Positions 58,167-64,000 of a stretch of 64,000 nt of DNA are shown one piece after another. The position numbers were made by a program, and so were the translations under genes. Below the pieces are notes generated by a model. That model had not been told where the DNA came from. It worked only from the letters and a program-made list of their open reading frames with translations, and searched no databases. The stretch covers positions 17,994,501 through 18,058,500 of the forward strand of contig CM049410.1 of assembly GCA_026929865.2 (NCBI GenBank). Reading direction: 5' to 3'. Positions within the stretch are counted from its first letter, which is position 1, and the number at the start of each line of letters is the position of its first letter. The DNA comes from Hyperoplus lanceolatus (taxonomy: Eukaryota; Chordata; Actinopteri; Uranoscopiformes; Ammodytidae).

Positions 58167-59088
58167 TAAGAGTAAATCACAGACACTCATTTGATGGCAT
58201 TTTGGAGAAATGTAATGCTAGTGAGCTTTACAAAAGGTACCTTAAGGGTTTAATGATCTTAGTAAAGCTATGTTTAGAAAGTATAGACACATTTGTATTT
58301 ATTATATTTATATAAAAAATTATTTATTAAGTTCCTTTTCCTGCAGTTGCTTTGGGTTTACTGAAAGTTACTGTTGGTGTCACGTTTGGGTTTAATTTGT
58401 TACTAGAGTAGGCCCATATGTGGCTCTTCCATGTCCTCCATTCCACAGGTTCGCTACTGTGTAGTTGCGCGTCTCACCTTTATCCTTCCGCATTCACTTT
58501 ACGATTTCGCCGGCTGTTGTTTCTAAATTGTGAATTTCCTGGTTTGTTGCTCTCTGACTATTGCTGCATAGGCCGCCGTTGAGGGAAATACAGTGAGAGT
58601 GCATGGCGTGCAGCTGTTCAATGAGGATATTTTTTCAGATTCAAATCATTGTAAAATTTAAAATGAATAGACCTATGTGGCGCTATTGTAGGTTAATTGT
58701 GAACGAATGTGTGGGAAACCCTGCAGTATTTTGGTTTCATGTTAAATCAGTGTCACTTGTCATTAATTGTATATAAAAACTCTTTACTTTAATACAGCGA
58801 CACGATATGGGTATCTCCCACAGTGTTTCTATCATAAACTCACTCTTAGCTCTCATTCCCTCTCAGCCAATCACTGTGGGCATAGAAGGTATGAACATGA
58901 CATCATCCATAGCAACAGGGTCAACCACGCCCTCTAGTCTTAGCTTAGGAGTCCCTCCCATTCCTTAGTAAAAGTTGGTCTTATCAGCTTTGTGAATAGG
59001 TTTTAAGAAATTACTCCTTACTAAGAACTTTTAGTGCTCCTTAGGAGTACTCTTAGCGCTAAGATAAAATGTTTTGTGAATACGGCCC
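58167..59088. other. Remainder of the GGGCC-ended element, no coding
   Basis: AT-rich sequence closing in the TTAGGAG-rich right end. No frame or motif of note. Confidence 0.5.
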
Positions 59089-59144
59089 CAGGTCTTATGG
59101 AAAAAATCATAAATGGCACTTAAAAATTGGAAATTCAGCAGGTA

Positions 59145-60462
59145 GGGGAGAACGGGGTAATTTGTCACACGGGTAGGTTGTCACAATCGTTATATCTCGG
59201 AACCAGAAGGCACTGTCTGTTAAATTCTGTTATGTAAATATCCACAACTGGGTTCAGAGGTCACTTACATAGTCTTCCTTAGTTAGACTACTGCATTTGA
59301 GGTGAGAGGACTGTTAGTGTTTTTCATGTCAAATTGAAAATATTTAGCTCCTCAGTATTTTTCTTCTAGGCTTTTACACAATGGGTTTATTACAAAACAC
59401 TTGATACCCTAAAAAAGTGTGAAGGGTAAGCTATAGTTTAGATTGTTTTTAGCAAGCTAATTAGTTGTCAGATGGTTGTTGGCCATGATGCTAGCAATAA
59501 ATTCCAGTTGGGGTTGGTTGTAACTTTTTTGGGGGGGTTGGTTGTCACATGTTATCCAAAGGGTGCAGCCAGGAAAGGAACCCAATAACAAAATAAAAAG
59601 TCAAGCTGTATCCTCACTGACACCCCAGAGAAGGAGAGAATAGAGCAAGACAGGCAGCTAGCATGCAAAAGAGAAAAAGGGCAACAAAATCAAAACGACC
59701 CAGTGCATCCCAAACTAGACCGGTTGCCAAGGCTACTGCACCCCAGTGCACTCCACCGGAGCTGGGGAATAAGAAACAGAAGAGAAAGAGACAGGAGGAG
59801 GAATCTTCATCAGATGAAGAGGATAGTTTGTGTTTGGTTTGTATGGAAACGTTCTGCAGCACCCGTTCAGGGGAGGTAAGGGAGAAGTGTTGTATACGTG
59901 CAACTAGTGGGCACACAATCTCTGCTTAGTTAGAGTGAGCAGACCCTACATTTGCCATCACTGTAACTCAGATAATGAATGTGTGTACCCTAGTTGAGTA
60001 GGCTATTATTGTTAGACCTATTTGTTTTGTTCTTTATGTTGTTACATACAGTAGTTTGGCCTTAATATGGATTTCCTTTTTGTTAATTCCTTGCTCATTT
60101 TGTTTTAAGATGCATAAAGTTATGTAGGCCTATTTTTCAACTTGACAATGAAATTAAACTTTCAAATGTAGTTCTACTTTCTTGCCTTCTTTTTAAGATT
60201 TTTCACATAATGATAACATTATGACAAACAACCCCAGTGTGTGACAACCGACCCCTTGATGGGGTTGGTTGTCACAATGTGTTAGAGTGTCTTTGATGGT
60301 AAATTTCTTCTTTATTACAATAAGTTAGAAAAAGTGAGGGGTTCACATTTCAAGCCAACACCTTAAGCTTCAATTTAATGTAGGAATGACTATTGAAAGA
60401 TGTTTAGGTGATGAGCAATTCTCACTAGAGTAAAAAGTGTGCCTACTTACCCCGGTCTCCCC
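59145..60462. mobile_element. pogo-like DNA transposon relic, TA-flanked
   Basis: Inverted ends GGGGAGAACGGGGTAA at the left and GGGGAGACCGGGGTAA inwards from the right are bordered by TA (59143-59144 and 60463-60464). Internal repeats of GGTTGGTTGTCACA type (59517-59545, 60240-60275) resemble the GGTAGGTTGTCACA just inside the left end. The body retains only a C-terminal transposase piece. The general design (G-rich ends, repeats of the end motif inside, TA target) is like that of 17932-19054 and 51711-52834, with different sequence. Confidence 0.75.
59663..59929 (+). pseudogene. C-terminal fragment of a pogo-like transposase with broken zinc finger
   Basis: The 88-codon frame has a basic/acidic linker (KKQKRKRQEEESSSDEED) followed by CLVCMETFCSTRSGEV. 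That matches the acidic spacer and the first Cys pair of the C-terminal zinc-finger-like motif found in many fish and insect pogo/jerky-type transposases, where a WxxC, CxxW and AHxxC pattern follows. Here the rest is degraded (EKCCIRATSGHTISA, then stop), so the finger is incomplete. The DDE core and CENP-B domain are missing, deleted before this point. The start codon is probably fortuitous. Confidence 0.6.
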
Positions 60463-60464
60463 TA

Positions 60465-61716
60465 CAGAGGGTCATTCCTCGGCTGATCTTTTCAGACACA
60501 TCTGTGATTCAGTCCTAGCCTTTCATAGTTTACGTCATGAGCTCTTGGAGATATTGTTATACAAAACAATTGTGCTGGCTCTATTGTTGCCACATGCAGG
60601 AAACGCAAAACGAACAGACCATTGAATCTATTCATCTTGAGAGGCCCATTCAACCATGGCCAACAGACATGCTAGGAATTAAACAACAGGCACTTTCTAC
60701 TATATCTTCGTCTCCCCATCTGCACCAAGTGAAATCTCTACAATGCATGTGATGTCAAGCGAATAGTCTGAAAAGACTGTCATTGGACACATCCACAGAT
60801 TGAAACAGTTGTATATTTCTTTTATATATATGTGTCCACACAATAGAGGTTCCTCTTTGCATCTGTTCCCTAATGCTTTTAGTGACAAATAACCTTTGGT
60901 TACACCCAGGCTAAATGTGTTGTGTTTCCCATTAAAAGCTGCAAATTATTTGTGGACACATCAGGATCACAAGTACTCTGGTGGCTTGTAAGATACTGTT
61001 GTTTCATTGGCAACAGGCTGACAAAATGCCCAACTTTCTCCCACTCCCGAACCTGAGGTGATCCCAGGCCTGTCTGCTCTGGTTCTTCCTACAGTTGGAC
61101 AAGTCTCCTCTATACCTCCGCATAAAAAGGGAAGATTGCTATTTGTAATATTAGGCATATATATGATTCATATATATATTCATTATATGAATAAAGATTA
61201 TTTGATCTGATTTTGATTTGGAACCCAGAACCCCTGATTGAGATAATTAACCGCCTCCTACAAAAGCAATTGGACTGTCTTTCTGGTCACTGATGCAATC
61301 ACGACTCATTTCTCACACAACTCAACTCACACTGCACTTGAATCATTACATATTGGATTATTAGGAAACTGATTAATGATACTGCAACCCTCTGTGGCAG
61401 CCATGTGTGTGTGCTCATTCACGCATAATGCCTCTGCAGAAAATCAATGATTAACAAACCTCAAGGTGTAGAACTGTATAATAATGTAAAGGGGGTGATT
61501 CAAATACTCAAATCAATGTCACAGCATGCCAAAACAATCCACTCTGGGACCACATCAGGTCATAATGATGGTGTCTGAGTTTAGGTCTAAAACACACCAG
61601 ACATATAACATACCCAAAAAGGTAAAAACCATTTTAATAAGAATTTCTATTAATTGGTGTTGTACTTGTATCCTTACTTTGCATTGGAAAATATATTTTG
61701 GAGGAGAGCCACTTAA
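60465..61716. other. Unassigned sequence
   Basis: No exon or bounded element recognised. Short AT-dinucleotide runs lie near 61155-61180. Confidence 0.4.
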
Positions 61717-62050
61717 CGATAGTTACGTATGTAACTACGGTTCTATGAGTTCCGGATGACCGCCAGAGGCGGTGCTTTCAGCACTGGATGTTCCATCGCG
61801 CGCATGCGCAGGTCGAAATCTTATACCAAAATAGTCAACTGTGACACCTGGGTGACCTGAGAATATGTATATATTCCGGAAGTCACTCGAGGATCTGTTC
61901 CAACTGGTTCTTCTCGCGGTATCTGAGAAGTCTGAGTGACAGAGAACTCTGGCGGTCTTCCGGAACTCATAGAACCGTAGTTACATACGTAACTATCGTT
62001 CTATTTCGTTCCTACTGACCGCCAGAAGCGGTGCTTTCAGCACTGGATGA
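61717..62050. repeat. DIRS terminal inverted and direct repeats
   Basis: Arms 61717-61768 and 61947-61998 are inverted copies of about 52 bp (CGATAGTTACGTATGTAACT... against ...AGTTACATACGTAACTATCG) with one or two mismatches, around a 178-bp loop. The block GACCGCCAGAGGCGGTGCTT, ending CAGCACTGGATG, at about 61758-61789 is repeated directly at 62018-62049 (with AGAAGCGG). Confidence 0.88.
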
Positions 62051-62155
62051 CTTATACCAGAAAGGTCACGAAGAGTCCTCACCAATTAAGGGCTTACAGC
62101 CGTCAACAAGACAGCCACCATCCCACAGGATGAGGAGCAGAAACATTTACTCTGT

Positions 62156-63054
62156 AGAGCCGCGCAACGTACATGATGAAGACCATGTAGCCGAGGCGCA
62201 AATGTCCTGACGTGGAACCCGCTTCAAGGCAGCCCAAGATGTAGCCATACTCCTGGTAGAGTGACACTCAACGGCCAAGGCCTGGGGAGCCCCTGTGCTC
62301 TATATGCATTCACAGACCACATCCATAAACCAGTGGGAGTGTCTCTGTTTGGACAGGGCAGCCCCTTTCCTGCAGCTCCCATAGCAGACAAAGAGGTTAT
62401 TTGTCTTACGCAAGCTGGTTAATGCCACAACATATGCCCTAAGCGCCCGCACCGGGCACAGTGGGTCTGACATCCTTTCTGCACCCCCTGGTGAGCCCAG
62501 GAGATTAAAAGCAGCCAACTCGATCGATTGGTTTACATAGTGGGGAGACAATCGTTTGGATAGGAAGGATGGATTTGGCGAGAGCACCACTCCTGACCCT
62601 TCTACATGCCAGCGCAAGCACGTCTGGCTCACTGACAAGGCATGGAGTTCACCGACCGTTTGCAGTCGCAATGGCAAGGAGGAATGCCGTCTTCATAGAC
62701 AGCCGCGTCAAGTCCGTCTGACTCAGCGGCTCAAATGGGGGTAGACCTAAGGCCCTCAGGACTACTTGCAAGTCCCATGATGGTGCCCTCAGGGGTCGTG
62801 GTGGCTGAATGAAGCCTCTGGCCTCCCTTCAGTAACTGCCTGACTAGGTAGTGGGACCCTACCGTCTGGTTATACACCCTTGCATGTGCGGTCGATATTG
62901 CAGCCACATAAACGCGCAGGGTGGAAGCAGCTCTCCTGTTGCCCACACAGTCTGCAGAAAGTGTAGTATCACTCTCAATGAGAAAGTCCCTTGGACTTCG
63001 CCATGTGCCAAGCACTACTGTGCAAACAACTTCCACCTGTTTGCATAGAGCCAT
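62156..63054 (-). pseudogene. DIRS tyrosine recombinase, frameshifted
   Basis: In DIRS elements this enzyme integrates the circular DNA copy. The N-terminal DNA-binding part is at 63054-62731 (STLRVYVAAISTAHARV, GSHYLVRQLLKGGQRL). The catalytic part continues at 62677-62300 (VGELHALSVS, RPNP-like block, LCPVRALRAYV, LFVCYGSCRKG, LSKQRHSHW). Past an in-frame stop near 62300 comes CHSTRSMATSWAALKRV with the HxxR catalytic motif (62252-62263) and ATWSS. The segment with the expected nucleophilic Tyr (ARLYRVN) is readable only in a neighbouring frame near 62150. The first catalytic Arg region coincides with a frameshift near 62668. So at least three lesions inactivate it. Confidence 0.85.
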
Positions 63055-63171
63055 ATAGCGGAGAGTGCCCCTTGAACTTAAAAAAGGTATGGACCTCTGA
63101 CTGGTCGCAATACGTCAACAGTGGGTCCTGGCTATCAGGAGCCACACGCCCAGCTGCAGGCATGTCTACGC

Positions 63172-64000
63172 CTACCTGAGACAGAAGTTCCTGTCTCTCT
63201 GGAAGGCACCAAGGGTCTCCTTTGAGGAGTTTAGCAACGCTGGGAACCATGGCCTTCCTGGCCCATGTGGAGCCACCAAACGTAGGCTGTAACTGCAAAG
63301 CTGGACCCCGTCCAGTGTTGCCAGTAAAAAGAGAATTAGAGGAAATGCATAAAGCAGGCTGACTGACCAAGCATTAGCCAGAGCCTCCTGTCTTAGGGGA
63401 CTGGTCCTCTCCACTCTAGGAGAACCAAGGGGGACAGTGGGTCTTCTCTTCGGAAGCAAAGAGATATGCCACTGCACTGCCATACTTGTCCCAATCATGC
63501 CTACCACCTCCAGATGGAGTCGCCACTCCCCGGGGGGTGGCCCTTGGCGAGAGAGAAGGTCTATCGCTGCGTTCCAGACACCTGGAATATGGACAGCTTA
63601 GATAATGGGGGAGCACCCACATGAGGAGCCCTTGCATAACCCGCAGGCCCTGCTTCGATCTGGTGCCCACCTGGTGGTTGAAGCCTGAGTGCTAAGAACC
63701 CTGCAAGGAGTTCCAGCCTATAACATGCTCCAGTCTCTGCTGGGCATCCCACTGGCCTACAACAGTCCTGCACTAATAGACTGCGTCCCAGTCTGACAAG
63801 GAGGCGTCTGTCTCTACAACCTCACACCGGGAGATTCCTCTCTAAGGGCGACCCTGCAATCAGGGATGCCCTCTCTCTCCAGGGTCTGAGGGCCCGATGG
63901 CACTGCCCAGACACCCTGACCATCTTGCGTCTCTACCACTTGGGGTCCAAGATCTGAAGAGAACTCACTTTGAGAAGGCCTAGTCGGACCCTCATGGATG
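63172..64000 (-). pseudogene. DIRS reverse transcriptase end / RNase H region, fragmented
   Basis: Pieces on the minus strand resemble the DIRS pol C-terminus: LELLAGFLAL (RNase H ELLA-type motif) near 63700, NHQVGTRSKQGLRVMQGLL near 63640-63690, YGSAVAYLFASEEKTHCPPWFS (63416-63490), then ALANAWSVSLLYAFPLILFL and VAPHGPGRPWFPALL (63240-63380). Frames change repeatedly (63773-63561, 63670-63416, 63507-63172), and the stretch 63780-64000 shows the weak end of the reverse transcriptase with several stops. The catalytic reverse transcriptase motif is not in the window. Confidence 0.75.

Larger units (their letters stand above)
53117..59088. mobile_element. GGGCC-ended TIR element with CAG duplication, hosting an LTR element and a MITE
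   Basis: The ends GGGCCATATTCACAAAACAT and, inwards from the right, GGGCCGTATTCACAAAACAT are inverted repeats bordered by CAG (53114-53116 and 59089-59091). Subterminal sequence on both sides is rich in TCCTAA/TTAGGAG units. After removing the LTR element and the small MITE inside, about 1.1 kb of the original element remains. No transposase was seen. Its ends and its CAG duplication match the style of 15661-19343, suggesting one enzyme family (PIF/Harbinger-like by inference). Confidence 0.75.
61717..64000 (-). mobile_element. DIRS-type tyrosine-recombinase retroelement, 3' part, decayed, cut by window end
   Basis: Minus-strand remnants follow the DIRS order: end of reverse transcriptase and RNase H (63400-64000), a linker (63172-63430), then a tyrosine recombinase (62150-62990), then a terminal repeat region (61717-62050). 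The end has no flanking duplication that I can see, as expected for elements integrated by a tyrosine recombinase. Many frameshifts break the coding, so this copy is dead. The 5' part, including gag-like and most of the reverse transcriptase, lies beyond 64000. Confidence 0.85.

Overview
This window looks like nuclear DNA from a teleost fish. It is AT-rich, has long GT/CT/GA microsatellites, and is packed with fish-type transposable elements: an RTE LINE with an (ATG/ATC)n tail, CR1/L2-like LINEs, a DIRS tyrosine-recombinase retroelement, a non-autonomous LTR element, a Tc1-like foldback, hAT and TTAA-flanked MITEs, CACTA-like and GGGCC-ended elements, and a tRNA-derived SINE. I could not recognise a single host protein-coding exon, tRNA or rRNA gene. 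The only long coding frames belong to mobile elements.

Layout. 1-8.0 kb: a palindromic Tc1-derived foldback (1929-3549), a short TIR element (4510-5701) and a 5'-truncated, frameshifted RTE LINE (about 6064-7975). 8.4-12.2 kb: a 3.76-kb foldback transposon with decayed contents. 12.7-22.1 kb: a hAT element with an 8-bp duplication, a TTAA-flanked MITE, then a nest in which a GGGCC-ended element (15661-19343) holds a 1.1-kb palindrome and a TA-flanked pogo-like composite. This is followed by a SINE and a CACTA-like element with a second TTAA MITE inside it. 22-28 kb: mostly unassigned sequence with a LINE tail, a TIR element with repeated CGTAAGTG-type motifs, and a small MITE. 28.3-31.7 kb: a full-length RTE LINE with one intact 1065-codon ORF and a perfect 12-bp target-site duplication. 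31.7-44.4 kb: a conspicuously transposon-poor stretch with one hAT MITE. 44.4-45.6 kb: a jockey/CR1-like LINE 3' half with one stop codon. 49-52.8 kb: a long GT tract, a hAT nested in a hAT, and a second, almost identical copy of the pogo-like composite. 53.1-59.1 kb: a GGGCC-ended element holding an LTR retroelement (itself carrying a LINE in one LTR) and a small TA-flanked MITE. 59.1-60.5 kb: a pogo-like relic. 61.7-64 kb: the 3' part of a decayed DIRS element that runs off the window.

The strongest items for follow-up are (a) the two copies of the pogo-like composite, which I counted to differ at about two positions in 1.12 kb and which carry five copies of a 14-bp terminal motif; (b) the LTR element whose internal ORF is made of adjacent arrays of 9-residue (27-bp) repeats and runs open through the polypurine tract and LTR into an inserted LINE reverse transcriptase; (c) the potentially competent RTE; (d) a 34-bp near-perfect hairpin inside a hAT MITE; and (e) the DIRS terminus with nested inverted and direct repeats. 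Boundaries given to the base were read from matching flanking duplications. Family names come from motif and terminus recognition, not from a database search.
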